Shown here: positions 40,922 through 52,400 of the stretch, one piece after another
How positions within the stretch are numbered: the stretch's first letter is position 1
How the letters are laid out: each line of letters begins with the position of its first letter
Source of the DNA: Pyropia yezoensis
Taxonomy: Eukaryota; Rhodophyta; Bangiophyceae; Bangiales; Bangiaceae
Assembly: GCA_009829735.1 (NCBI GenBank)
Contig: CM020618.1
Coordinates: 31,596,894 to 31,660,893, forward strand
Length of the DNA stretch: 64,000 nucleotides
Direction: 5' to 3'
Notes under the pieces: generated by a model
Database searches by the model: none
What the model was told of the DNA's origin: nothing
Seen by the model: the letters and a program-made list of their open reading frames with translations, nothing else
Made by a program: the position numbers and the translations under genes

Positions 40922-43735
40922 CTACTCTGTACTAAATACCTCTCGGGTGTACAAGACTACGTGCCTCCCTCGCACAAAAAGAGTCCCCACAGCCGAGTCA
41001 ATGCACGACACAATGACGTACCGCATTGAGTCCCCCAGACTCGTGAAGCACTCCGTATCGCGCCGCTTCTCCGCCAGACCAAAAGAGCCTTGCCGGTCCG
41101 CCGCCGACTTGACACACTCTATGAACGAATACGCCCGTGGCGTTCCGTCGATGAGAACAACAGCAAAATGATGTACGGCACCGTACACATTCACAGGAAC
41201 ACGAACAGTCGCCCTTCCCCGCGCTGCGGCTCGCCGGACATACGAGCTAACCCGGACCAGGTGGTCCCGCCGGCGGTCGGCCACATCAACCGTTGTCGGC
41301 GCAGTGCCAATAACTTGGCCATTTGCCAAGCGTAGCCGGAAGTACTTCTTTGCAAGTACGACTTCCGGAATAGTTGATGCACCTTCCAATGCCAGCACGG
41401 CCTTCATTTTGGCCAACTCCGGGCCAACCGGCTCAGCCGACTTCTTGCACGGAGGAAGAAGATCTAAGATTGGATCTTTCGAAAGCGAAAACGTGCCAGC
41501 CGGGTCCACATTTTGGCGACGGACTGGTTTCCCGGTAGCCTCCGCCCACTTCTTCGCAGTGTGCGTCTCCGCAAAGCTCGTCACTAGCTCAGCTGAGTTC
41601 TTGGCCGACACCGCCGACGTCAGAGCCGCGTAGGGGAAGCGCCGAGTCTGGATCAGACGCGTGAGGGTGCCAATGAGGCGCTCAGCGGGAAACTGCCAAT
41701 ACGACCACGCCGGCCCGCAGGAGCGCAAGTTGGCGGTCACGTCCAGCAAAGCTACGATGGTACGCCGACACAGCCTGAGCCGTTCCACCTTCCCGGCAAA
41801 GACGTGTGTGTTGTACGCGTCGCAGAACTTTTCGATGTGCTTGTCCGCCGCCCGCAGCTCGTCCTCCGTCAACGCGCTCGGCTTGAAAAGTAGTCGGCCG
41901 GCGCGGCAAAGTTCCATGAACATTTTGAAAATTTGTTCAGGAATCCGATCAGCCAGGACGACTTCTCCGACTGACAGTAGGAAGTACATCCGATCAACTG
42001 CTTTGTACGAGCTCGTGTGAATCTCAATACCCCGCAATGCGCGAGCTTGACTCAAGGGGACGGTTGGGCGGCCATCCTCGATTTCTTGGCCGATGGCTTG
42101 CCGAAGCGGCTTGGGAATGACACAGGGCTGGTCGTCTCCCAGCTTGTCGTTCTCGCCAGCAAACAGTTCCCAGAGGCGGTTGACAACGTTGCTCAAAAAA
42201 AAGTGCATGGTGTCGTACGGAAGCAGGTCCGGACCAATATCCCACAGATGTTTCAGCGCTGGGTACCTGGCCTTGTCCCCGGGGCTAGGAGCGAAGAACA
42301 GAGAGAAGCCCTTGAAGCCTTCCTTCTGTGCCAAAGCGCGCACGGCTGTTTTGCTCTGCCCAGCTTGACAGGCGCCCTCTACCCTGGCAACGCTGGCAGC
42401 CACGCTGGCAGCCGTGCGCCGCGGGGTAGAGCTCCCATGGACATCAAACCGCCGACGCTTAGGAGGGGGGGGGTTAGCGACATCATATGGGGGATCTTAG
42501 GGAGGGAACCAGTACCGGTTATGAGAGCGGACTCCGCCAAAAACGCGAAACCTTCCGGGGTACTCCCCGTTGTTCCCGATGGCGTTCAGCAGCTTATCGC
42601 CGGCAGGCATGTAGGTAGTGAACTGGAGCACGAGGGCTTGCACATCCTGGGGCTGCTCGAAGCCGGCGACGGTCACGCCGCTGACCCCCGCAGCTAGGAC
42701 GTTCAGCTCCTCAGCGATAGGATGAAGAAAGGACTCCAAGTTGACCGGTTGTCGGGGTCCAGGTGTAACTCCCAAAACAAGTTGGAATACAACTTGGACT
42801 CTTGAGCTCGGGTCGAGGCTTAAAACAGTGGCAATAATTGGCCAACCTTCAAAGCCGCGCTGCTTCCAGGCTTGAAAACCGTCGGTTGAAATGCTCAGTG
42901 CGACGCACGTGTCGGAGATGAAGTAGCCTTCGGCGTACAATTTTCGGAAGACTCTCCCGTCGTACCAATCACGTAGATCCTTGGGAGGGCCTTCTTCCGC
43001 CGCTTGCCTGGCCTCCTTCATTGAGGCAACCATGGCCTGCCCGATGACAGGGTCTGCCAGCATCATTCGCAGCCATGGCAATAAAGGCCAGTACGTCGCC
43101 TGCTTGGCAGGTTTCCCATCTGCGCGGTACCGCGGTGCTTCGCAAACGTCGCAAGCGGTGAGAGCCATTCGGCCAGCGGTGAACGCGACACAGCCGTTTC
43201 GGCAGCACTCAACCTGCTGGGTATGTAGGTCGACGCTTGCCGCGACCATGGCGTTCAATGTATGAGGCGTCCGACAGGTACCCGAAAAGCGTCTCTGGAG
43301 CAGGTAGTCGTCCGTAGCTTCCCGAGACAAGCAGTGTTGTACCACAAAGCTGTACGCGACGTAGTCATCAATATTCTCCTCGAAAACTTTTTTAGAGACG
43401 AAGACGCCGTTCGGCCGCAGTGTAGGTGGGGCTGGAGGTGGCAGGGGTGGCACTGGTGCGGGGAAAGGTTCGTCGTCTTGCTCGTCCAGTCCGTCACTGG
43501 CATCTGCAGCCCCAGCTCCGCTCTCCGAGGCTGGGGCAGCGGGCACAGCCGGGCGCACTCGCGCGGCGGGCGCCGCCGCGGGGGCAGCACTTGTCGTCTC
43601 GTGCGTCCGCTGCCGGGGGAGGCGACCTCTGGCTCTCTGGCGGTGCTGAAACCAGGTCCTCTCAGGCACAGAGGAGAAGCCACCCTGTACCCCCCAGCTG
43701 CACAAGGCACAGTAGCAAGCCCTTAGGTTGGCCAT
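40922..43735 (-). pseudogene. Tnp2/CACTA-like transposase with a single in-frame stop
   Basis: From an ATG at 43735 one frame runs for 938 codons to 40922, broken only by TAA at 42497-42499. The N-terminus has a Cys-containing segment (CYCALC) and a RTWFQHRQRARGR motif. About residues 180-225 hold another CX2C pair (CDVCEAPRYR). The block from STDGFQAWK (Asp at residue 285) through WPIIATVLSLDPSSRVQVVF, GVTPGPRQPVNLESFLHPIA and later LPYDTMHFFLSNVV, FPAERLIGTL and VYGAVHHFAVV follows the motif order of Tnp2-type (transposase_21) proteins. It would cut and rejoin the TIRs. Whether the stop is real, a sequencing error or a retained short intron cannot be told. Confidence 0.75.
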
Positions 43736-44272
43736 TCGGGGGGGAGAATTGCCGTTCTCGCAGAAGAGGGAGGAGGGGGGTTGATGGGGAAAGAGAGGGA
43801 GGGGTGTCGAGGGGGAGAGAGAAGGGGGGGAGGCGGGCTAGGGGGGGGGGGCGGGTGCAAAGAAGCGGGCACCTGCGGCGCGAGGAGGTCACGACGAGCT
43901 GCCCACCGTGACCCGGTGTGCTGCGCTCAGACGCGGTGACAAGTGTGCCTCCGAAGAAACACATCATTGGCCGTCACCGGGTCGTTTTTTATACCCATGC
44001 GAGTGCAGTCGCTGCCCAGCTGGATGTCTCCCAAGCCGTCGTGCGCAGCGCCGCTGCAGAATACCACCGTCTTTTGATTCCACGAGTTTTGATTGGATGC
44101 TTCCAGAGTATTCTTGGGTGTTTCTGGAATCAGCTGGATGATTCTGACAGCGAAGCCTGGAACTCTCTGGAGGGCCAATCAGAATCTCTTGTACGTCTGC
44201 TCAGCTGTCAGGACCCTGTGATCCGCTGATGGGCGCTTGTGGATCGCGGTTCCGGGGTGCCACACGCCAGAC

Positions 44273-44305
44273 ATCGCGGTTTTGTCGCGGTTTTGTTCCC
44301 TTAGG
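44273..44305 (-). repeat. Right terminal inverted repeat
   Basis: Read on the minus strand it is identical to the left TIR over all 33 bases. Confidence 0.9.
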
Positions 44306-45172
44306 GCTGGTGCGTTCGCAGTTCAAGGCATGGGTTTCCTTCATGGTGACCTTTCGGGACACCTCTTGTGGTTTGCGGTCCGTATCTAGCAGACTCGCAT
44401 AGCCTGAGCGCCTCACAAAGCAGCAGCAAGATGTTGGCGGTGGCGATCGCCACGTCGTTTGCCATGCTCGATGAGCTCCCCGGTCTGGAGAGGGGAGAAG
44501 GCGCGCTCGAGGCGGAAGGTGTGAGGGTGTAGATGGCGACGGTGGTTAAGGCAGATGCGGTGGCAGATGTGATTCCGCACCACCGCCACCGCCACCGCCA
44601 CCGCCACTGTCCCCCCCGTCGCGAAGACTTGACGGCGGTGCCGGCGGCCGTGCCAAGACAAATTACTCCCACGCGCCTGCACCTCTGCCGGGTACCATAC
44701 ATACATACGTCAGTACTGTTCTGTAGAGTATCATGCGTCTGCTTCGCGCATCTGGCTGCAAGAGCGACAGGGACGACACATTGTCATTGGGACCGGCGAC
44801 TCGACACCGTCGTCGCGCCCAGCGAACTCTCTCCTCTGTAGGTTTCGCACTCTAGCGTTCCAGCCCTTGTGCAGCATGTAGCACCCCCGATTACGCCGTG
44901 ACTGCTCAACGGATTAGACACGTGAGAGGCACACCGGCTGAGACAATTCCCCATCTTGAGTGCGTGAGTGCGCTCTGCCGAGGGGCGCGCAGGCCAGCCA
45001 CGCGTCGCTCCGTGTCGGTCTGTCCGCCAGCTTCATCCTTGCCGGCGTCAGGTGCGTTTGCGCCGTATGTATGTACCCCTTCTTCGCCGCGCCTCTCCTC
45101 CTTTTGCCTACCAACCCCGCCCCCCCCCTCTCCACTCACCCCCGCCCCCCCCCCCCCCCCCCCCGACACGTC
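44306..45172. other. Intergenic, no supported gene
   Basis: Contains a (CCGCCA)n-like microsatellite at about 44580-44608 and a 20-base C run at 45145-45164, which lies 8 nt before the CBM48 start codon. Confidence 0.5.
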
Positions 45173-45733
45173 ATGATGGCGCCCCCCTCGGCTGCGCCTG
45201 CCCGCCGCGTGACCGACCTGGTCAGCGCCCTCGAAGCGACCGAGGCGGACGCGGCCGCGTCCGCCACCGCCGTGGCGACCGCCGCGGCCGCCACCCGCGC
45301 GGCGGCGGACGTGGCCCGCACGGCGAGGGAGGAGGCGGCGGCCGCCCACGCGGCCGCGGCCGAGGCCGCCGCCGCTGCCAAGGCGGCCGCGGCCGCCGAC
45401 AAGGCGGCGGCGGCCGCCGCGGTCGCGCCCCGCTCCGTCGCGTTTGGGCTGGTGCCCGCGCCGGAATTGGTGGCGGCGGCGGCCAAGGCGTCAGCGGCGG
45501 TGGTGCTGGTTGGCAACTGGCAGGGCTGGGACTTGAGCCGCGGGGTGGCACTGGCCCCCCCAGGCGCGGTGCCGTCGGGCGGTGGTGGTGGCGGCCGCTG
45601 GACGACAGAGGTGGCTTTGCCGCCGGGACTGTACCAATACAAGTACGTGGTGGGCGGCTCGTGGGTGGTTGACCGGGAGCAACCAACGGTGATGGACGGC
45701 TACCATGAGAACAATACGGCTGAGGTTTTGTGA
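45173..45733 (+). CDS. Single-domain CBM48 (AMPK-beta-type glycogen/starch-binding) protein
   Basis: The frame from an ATG at 45173 encodes 186 residues. About 10-95 is an Ala-rich, charged helical stretch likely to form a coiled coil (EATEADAAASATAVATAAAA and similar). From about 108 to the end lies a compact carbohydrate-binding module: VVLVGNWQGWDLS, a Gly-rich loop, GRWTTEVALPPGLYQYKYVV, GGSWVVDREQP and NNTAEVL. This is the AMPK1_CBM/CBM48 pattern that binds alpha-glucans, with aromatic residues in the expected WQGW, YQYKY and SWVVD places. No catalytic domain is attached, so it may be a scaffold or targeting protein for storage-glucan enzymes; chloroplast or cytosol location is not shown. 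An upstream in-frame start is possible. It is tail-to-tail with the helicase gene. Confidence 0.85.
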   Translation: MMAPPSAAPARRVTDLVSALEATEADAAASATAVATAAAATRAAADVARTAREEAAAAHAAAAEAAAAAKAAAAADKAAAAAAVAPRSVAFGLVPAPELVAAAAKASAAVVLVGNWQGWDLSRGVALAPPGAVPSGGGGGGRWTTEVALPPGLYQYKYVVGGSWVVDREQPTVMDGYHENNTAEVL

Positions 45734-46203
45734 GCAGCGTGACTGCCTTGGAGAGGGAGCTGGGGGGGGGGGTGATGGGTCGCACGGGCGGGGGGCGCGA
45801 ACCACACTTTGGACACGCACCCACCCCGTAATTGTACAGTAGACATGGGAGCATACTCTGAGGGCAGGAACGAGGCTGGAAGCACGGGGGGACGAAGGAG
45901 CCCTCAAACGTCAACCAGCTGGCGCGCAGCAAGACAGCGGTGTGTGCCGTGGACCGCAGGGTTGTTTGTCTCGCCGACGCCGCCATCGCCGCACCCACAG
46001 AGCTAGCCGTCCAAAAAAGCACACGGGCGGTACAAAAAAAAAGTGCGCGCATGCGCACGAGCACCCTCGCTCACACAAGCCCTCCCGTCAAAAACTGCAC
46101 ACAATGCTGTGGTGCGCTGCCTAAAATGGGGGCAGACGGCTCAAAAACCGACGGGTCATTCCCCACCCCCCTACCGCCGCCGCCACATGCAACTCCTAGA
46201 TGC
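45734..46203. other. Intergenic between convergent genes
   Basis: 470 bp between the CBM48 stop and the helicase stop should hold both 3' ends. No gene is seen. Confidence 0.5.
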
Positions 46204-48375
46204 TCAGCGGCGGCCATACCCGCCGCCGCCATACCCGCCCCCGCCGTACCCACCGCCGCCGCCACCGCCGCCGCCGCCGCCGCCGCCACCGCCACCGCCA
46301 CCACCACGACCACCGCCGCCACCTCCACGACGGCCGCCTCCGCGGCCACCGCCGCCGCTGCCGCCCGGCTCAACGCGCAGACCTGGCGTGCCGCGGAGGC
46401 CCATCTTGCCGACCGTCTGCGCTTGCAGCGCCGGGGGCTCGGCGCGGCCACAGACATTTGAGTACCAGCTGTTAGCCTGCGCCACAAGCTGCTCCTTTGA
46501 CCAGTTGAGCTTCCTCAGGTGGGAGTTGTAAAAGCCCAGCCACGCCTGGTAGGCCGAGGTCGTGGAGCTCCCCGGTAGCCGCGCGAGGTACCCGGCCACC
46601 CGCTCGGCCTCCTCAGATAGCTGAGCCGGTGGCGCCGGCGCCGGCATCTGTACCAACGGCAGGTCAGAAACCTGGCGGAGGAACGACGACTCAAAGTCTG
46701 ACAATATCAACACGCCCTGTCCTTCCTTGCCTGCCCGACCGGTGCGGCCGAGCCGGTGCACGTACTGCGCCTTGTCCGACGGAAGGCCCACCTGCACAAC
46801 GTGCGTAACGTCGTCATAATCAACGCCCCGAGCAGACACGTCCGACGTGAAGAGCACCAGACCGGTGCCGCTTGCAAACTTGGCCGCCACCGACGCCCGG
46901 TGCGGCTGCGACTTGCGGGAATGGATCTCGAGAACCGGCACTCCCATCGCAAGAAACAACTCCGCTGCCAGCTGCGTCATGCGCGCGGTCGCGAAGAAAG
47001 CAATGACCTTGAAGTTGTTGGGGTAGGCTTGGCGGGCCGACTCCAGGACGTGCAGCAGCGCCGGAAACTGGTGCGCGACGGGCGTCACAAAGTAGCCCTG
47101 CGACACATGCGTATTCGTGGCCTCCTCTTCTCCGACACAGTCCACAATCGAGTAGTCGGGCCGGAGGGAGAGGGTGACCATGGCGCGAACGTCCCGAGGC
47201 ATGGTCGCCGAGAAGAGAAAGGTCTGGCGAGTGGCCTTGGGCGGCAGTGCCGACAACAGCTGCTCAATCGCCGGACGGAAGCCCATGTCCAGAAGTTGGT
47301 CTGCCTCATCAAAAATGAGCACCTGCAGGCTGCGGAGCGCGTCGGCAAGCCCCGTTTCCCTCGTCTGCAGGTGGTCGTTGAGCCGTCCGGGCGTGCCCAC
47401 CAGGACGGTTGGGAAGCCACGGCGGAAGGACGCCACGTCACTCCGCACATTGGTGCCCCCCACGACGCACTGCACCTTGTTGGGCGCCCCGCCAAAGGTA
47501 GACAGCAGCAATACGGCCTCGTCGGCAATCTGCTGTGCCAGCTCGCGCGTCGGCGAGATAACCAGGATGGGCAGCGACCGCCCTGCCGTCGGCGGCGGCC
47601 CATTCCCGAGCACCCGGTGGAGGGCCGGAATGAGAAAGGCAAGCGTCTTGCCACTACCCGTCTTGGCCTTGCACAGCACGTCCCCGCCACGGAGGGACAC
47701 GGGAATGGACTCCTTTTGAACGAGCGTCATGGACTCGTAGCCCATCTTCTGCCTCACGGCTGTGAGCAGCGGCGCCACCACAGGTAGTGCCGCAAACGGC
47801 GCGTCCGTCATCTGAGAGAGGGTGGTCTTACTCGTCCGCGCACCCGCGTGCAGCCGCGCGGCAGCAGCAAGAGCACCGCCACCACCACCACCGCCGCCAC
47901 CACCCCCACCCGCATTGTTGAAAGAGGGGAGACCGGTGGGCGCCGCGCCCGTCGGGGCCACTACTCCCTCCATACCGCTGCCGCCCATTACGGGTGGGGG
48001 TCCCACCGCTGATGTCCCCAGGGGGGTGCCGCCCAGAACGGGGTAACCGCTGCCGTTGCCATTCAGGTCGCCTGCGGAGCGCTGGCGCGCTCGGCCGTCG
48101 CCACCGCCGCCGCCGCCGCCACCGCCGCCGCCATTGCCACCACCCTGGCTACCAGGAACCCCACCCCCACCTCCGCCTGTACCGCCATCGCCGCCAGTAC
48201 CGCCACCGCCACCGCCGCCACGGCGACGCCGGTTGCGGGGGCGCCGCGTCCGGCCAGTCCCAGGCGCACCGGGCACACCAGGTGCACCTGGCGCACCGCC
48301 GTCACCAACGACCGCAGGCGCACCACCGCCGCCGCCACCCCCACCACCCACATGCGCGGGCGTCACGCCCTCCAT
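46204..48375 (-). CDS. DEAD-box RNA helicase, Mss116/plant RH25-26-31-like, with Gly-rich tails
   Basis: The chosen ATG at 48375 (MEGVTPAHVGG) gives 723 residues; the frame extends upstream only to a GTG at 48501. After a Gly-rich N-terminal region of about 190 residues come the helicase motifs: Q-motif region (YESMTLVQKESIPV), motif I AKTGSGKT (237-244), PTRELAQQI, GTPGRLNDHL, DEAD (356-359), SAT, FFATARMTQLA, SARGVDYDDVTHVVQ and HRLGRTGR (540-547). The C-terminal tail is a GGGGYGGGGYGRR-type RNA-binding repeat. The IHSRKSQ and SARGVDY signatures fit the Mss116/RH31 branch, which unwinds or remodels structured RNA, often group II introns or rRNA in organelles. Organelle targeting is not evident from the chosen start. 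All ATPase residues are present. Confidence 0.93.
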   Translation of the reverse strand: MEGVTPAHVGGGGGGGGGAPAVVGDGGAPGAPGVPGAPGTGRTRRPRNRRRRGGGGGGGTGGDGGTGGGGGGVPGSQGGGNGGGGGGGGGGGDGRARQRSAGDLNGNGSGYPVLGGTPLGTSAVGPPPVMGGSGMEGVVAPTGAAPTGLPSFNNAGGGGGGGGGGGGALAAAARLHAGARTSKTTLSQMTDAPFAALPVVAPLLTAVRQKMGYESMTLVQKESIPVSLRGGDVLCKAKTGSGKTLAFLIPALHRVLGNGPPPTAGRSLPILVISPTRELAQQIADEAVLLLSTFGGAPNKVQCVVGGTNVRSDVASFRRGFPTVLVGTPGRLNDHLQTRETGLADALRSLQVLIFDEADQLLDMGFRPAIEQLLSALPPKATRQTFLFSATMPRDVRAMVTLSLRPDYSIVDCVGEEEATNTHVSQGYFVTPVAHQFPALLHVLESARQAYPNNFKVIAFFATARMTQLAAELFLAMGVPVLEIHSRKSQPHRASVAAKFASGTGLVLFTSDVSARGVDYDDVTHVVQVGLPSDKAQYVHRLGRTGRAGKEGQGVLILSDFESSFLRQVSDLPLVQMPAPAPPAQLSEEAERVAGYLARLPGSSTTSAYQAWLGFYNSHLRKLNWSKEQLVAQANSWYSNVCGRAEPPALQAQTVGKMGLRGTPGLRVEPGGSGGGGRGGGRRGGGGGGRGGGGGGGGGGGGGGGGGGGYGGGGYGGGGYGRR

Positions 48376-49404
48376 TCTTGTCTCCGTCAGACAGACCAAC
48401 CGCAAGCCGCGCCGCAAACCAGCAAGGCGTCGTCGTCTGGGCGCAGTCACGGACAAGGATACCGCGGGGGGGAGGGGTAAGGGACCAGAGACGCTAAACA
48501 CTCACAAACACACCCACAAGCAGGCAGCTGCTCAACACGCGCCCTGCTGGCCGCGAACACAAGCCACCGCGCTGGACCGAGGTTGACGCGGCGGCGGCCA
48601 GTCTCAGACGGCGGCCGCGCTGGCGCAGACGAGAGTCACAGTGGGTCAAAGCGCGCGCTACCGGCCACGGGCCCCCACTGCCAGCAACCGCGCGGGAGTG
48701 GGGCGAGCCAGGGCGGCGCCGCCGGCGACCAACCAGACGAAATTTGACTGAAATTGAGCCCGCCGTCGGTCCCCGTTGGCCACCAGTCCCGCCTGTACTG
48801 TCAGCTGATACCAAGGCGGGAGGATGCCTGCTGTCTGGCATCGTTCTCAGAATCCCACCAACGAGTAAATTGCGATATTGATTACAATATGGCAATTTCG
48901 ATCAAACTATGTGACAAAGTGGCAGGAAGTAATTATTACTGGTTTCATTGCGACAAGCAGCTCGAGCACGTGCAACGCGAGGAGTCCTGTATCCATCGAA
49001 TATCTCGAGGCTCGAAAGGTCACAGGTGGGTACTGTGCTAAATATTTGTGTTTTTACTCCATCTGTCGACCCCAAGTGAGGGGCGGCGTTTCCGCGGTCC
49101 AATCCGGTGCCGCCACGGCCACGACGAGCGCATTTTCCCGGCCGCTACCGGGACGGCCCTCGCCTCGCTGATCACATGTGGCCCGAGCCCGTGGCCCCGC
49201 TCTGTCTCTGTCGTCGTCGTTGGCGGCGGCCACCGAGGCTTGTCTCGCCGCCAGTGCTGAGCCTCATTCTGGCAACTGCCGCCACTGTTGCTGGTCGCAA
49301 CGTCATCCTTTTTTGCTCTGCAGACCAGCTGGCGGTGTCCCGTTGCTGTTGCTTGCCTCTTTCTGCTTTTTCCTTACTCATAGACCCTCTGTCTCACCGT
49401 CAAG
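48376..49404. promoter_or_regulatory. Shared upstream region of divergent helicase and transporter genes
   Basis: About 1 kb separates the two start codons. An A/T-rich island at 48860-48990 (GATATTGATTACAATATGG and neighbours) stands out from the GC-rich surroundings and is a plausible core promoter area for one or both genes. No TATA consensus could be assigned. Confidence 0.4.
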
Positions 49405-52400
49405 ATGCCTCGCCGCGGCAGCCCAGAAGACGAGGACGAGGTTGCGCCGTCGTCGGCCGCCGCCGCGGCGGGCCAGTCCATGCCAGGCGCCGCCCGCGAC
49501 GCCGTGTCTGGCACCACCCCCCGTCGGCGGTCGCACATGGCCCCGCGTGCGCGGCGCATTCCCCTAGGCACTTCCCCCGCCGCCGCCGAGACGGGCTCTC
49601 TCAGCCGCAGCGTCGGCCGCTACGGCGCCGCGGGCGGCGACGACGACTCGACCGACGACGAGCCGTCGTCTGGGGAGGAGGAGGATGGCGACGAGGATGG
49701 CGAGTCGGCCTCGGATTCGGACTTAACCGACGCCGACACCCTGCCGACTGCGTCCATGGCGTCGTCGGGCGGCTCGGGGCTGTCGTGGTTTGGCCTCCCC
49801 CCGCCGCAGCTGGCGTCTTCGCTCGACTGGCGAAACCGCACGCCGGTGGGGCGGCGGGAACCCCCGCCGCCTCCCCCCGCCGTGCGGGTAGCCCCCCCAG
49901 CCCCCCCCCGTCTTTACCGCGGCAAACGCAGCCGTGGCCGGCGCTCGGGCCCGCTGTCCACCCCGCCGGTGCCGTCACCGCTGGCCGATGCGGCGGGCAC
50001 CCTCCACGCCGCCGACGCGTCAGCACTGTCGCCGGCGCGGCGAATGGAGCGGGCGGCTCAGCACCACGTGTCGCCGCCCGCCGCGGCGTTGCTGCCGCGC
50101 CCGGTTTCGTCGACAAGGGCGTTGCGGCCGTCGAGGGGGGCGCGCAAGAGCGGCCGTAAGCCCCCGCTGGCGGGGGAGGACGACGACGTGAGCCGGGTGA
50201 CGCCGCTGCCGGCGGCAGCAGCAGGCGCCTACTCGACAGGCGGTTCAGACTATGATGGCGAGGCGGCGGCGTGGCAGTCGTCGATGCGCGGCGGTCGTAC
50301 CGGGGAGGGGGACTCGTCTGCCATGGCCGCAGCAGCGGCGGCCGCGTCTGCAGGGGACTTTGCGGTGGGTGGCCGGAGCAAGCACGGCGGCAGCCGCCGT
50401 GCCAAGGCGCGAGCGGCGGCGGCGGCGGCCAAGGCCGTCGCGGTCGCGGCATCCAAGAAGAAGCGGACGTTTTGGCAAAAGCTGGGCAAGACCACCCGGC
50501 AGTGGAAGACGCTGGGCAAGGCGCCGCGGGAGCTGTGGATTATCTTTGCGCTCAAGTTTGCGCAGAGCTACAGCTACTTTTCGTTTGCGCTCGTCCTCAC
50601 TCTCTTCCTCTCTCAGGAGCACGGCGTGTCGGACACGGCCGCGGGGTGGACGTACGGCGCGTACGGGGTAATGTCCACCTTCTTTGGCCTCATTGGCGGC
50701 TGGGCCATTGACTACCTGGGCGTCCGGCTGTCGCTGGTGCTTGGCGCCGTTCTCGGTTCGGTGGCGCGGTTCATCCTTGCCTTTTCGGGCTCCCGCCGGA
50801 CGGCCATGCTGGTTCTCTACACGCTTCTCCCCATGAGCGACGCGTGCGGTATCCCCATCATGACCATTGGGGTGAAGCGGTTTACCAACTCGGCCAACCG
50901 CACCTATGCGTTTTCCTTCTTCTACTCCATGATGAACTTGGCGGCACTGACGGCGGGGCCGCTCGTGGACGCTGCGCGCTCCCTCGCGGGCGACGGCGTG
51001 TCGTACTCGGGGAACATCCTGTGGTGGCACGACGTGGACATCCAGCTGTCGCCGCTGCGGCTGGTTGTCTTTTCCGGAGGGCTCGCCACTTTGCTGATGC
51101 TCACGGTCGTCTTTATGGGCATCCGGGAGGTGGAGGTGGGTGAAGACGGGGAGGTGCGGGAGTTTGTGCCCAACCGGGACACGCCGATGGAGCAGACGTT
51201 GGGGGTGCTGCAGTCCGAGGCGTTTTGGCGGCTGAGCCTCTTCACATTCCTCCTCGTCGGCGTGCGGCTGGTGTTTCGTCACATGGACGCGACGATGCCT
51301 AAGTACATGGTGCGCACGTTTGGGCCGTCGGCACCGTTTGGACTAGTCTACTCCATTAACCCCTTCCTCATCATCTTTTTGGTTCCCATTGTGGGGCTCC
51401 TCACCCGCCATGTGGACTCTTACACCATGATCCTGGTTGGGGCGTGTATCTCGGGGGTGTCCCCGTTTTGGATGGCGCTCGGTGCCTCCTACTGGTTTAT
51501 GATCCTCTTCATGTTCACCTTGTCGGTGGGCGAAGTACGTTGGGCCCCACTGCGTTCTCCTGCCTGTCCCGCCTGTTGTTGCTGCTAGTTTCCATTCTTA
51601 ACGGGCATCTTGCGCTCTGCCACGCGCTGCTGGGAGGGCGGGCGTCCGTGTGTTTGTTTTTGGACTGTGTCTAACCCGCTGTCTCGCTTCTTGCATTGGT
51701 GCTACCGCACTTGATATCATGTGGTGCTTGGTTGCACCCTTACTCCCCGTTCATTCTATGCCATAGGCTATCTATTCCCCTCGAGTCTACGAAGTAAGTG
51801 TTGGGCTTTACATGGCTGCCACAACCTGCCCTTTTTCTCTTCGAGCCTCACCTGCTGTCTCGAGCCCGTCATGCGTCGGTTAGTGGGTGCTGTGTGTGCG
51901 TCTATTTTTGTGTCGACACTAACCGCCTGCCTTGTTGCCCCCCACTCGCGATTCGCAAGGTACTCTCTCGTCTCACTCGCCGCGCGCTCGACGGTGCCCC
52001 ACTCTTACTGTGCTCCCTCCCACTGTGCCCTCCAGTACACGATGAACGTGTCGAGTCGTGGCTCCGAGGGCCTCTTTTCTTCTCTCGCGTCTGCCCCCCT
52101 CTTTTCGGTCAAGCTGGTTGTCGGCGCCATGTCGGGTGTCCTCCTCAGCGACTACTGCCCGTCGTACGGCAGCTGCGACGGGCGGCACCTGTGGTCGATT
52201 GTTGGCGCCACCTCCCTCCTCTCCCCCATCCTCATGATCTTCCTCCGCTCGTGCATCGAGTCGCGGGAGAGTGAGGACCGCGGGGACGTGGAGGACGCTC
52301 CCGCTCGGGTGGCGGCGGCCAAGGCCAAGGGCAAGGCCAAGGCCGCTGCCACCGCCGCCCCCGCCGGCAGTGGTAGCAGCAGGGCCCCCGCGGTGCCCGA

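Larger units (their letters stand above)
38958..44305 (-). mobile_element. DNA transposon with 33-bp TIRs and Tnp2/CACTA-like transposase
   Basis: Perfect 33-bp inverted repeats (38958-38990 and 44273-44305) enclose a minus-strand Tnp2-like transposase (40922-43735) and a second gene (39231-40433). A subterminal copy of the AACCGCGACAAAACCGCGAT motif at 39029-39048 and a partial one near 44241 resemble the subterminal repeats of CACTA-type elements. I found no clear target-site duplication, so the exact ends could lie a few bases away or the flanks may have decayed. Confidence 0.75.
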
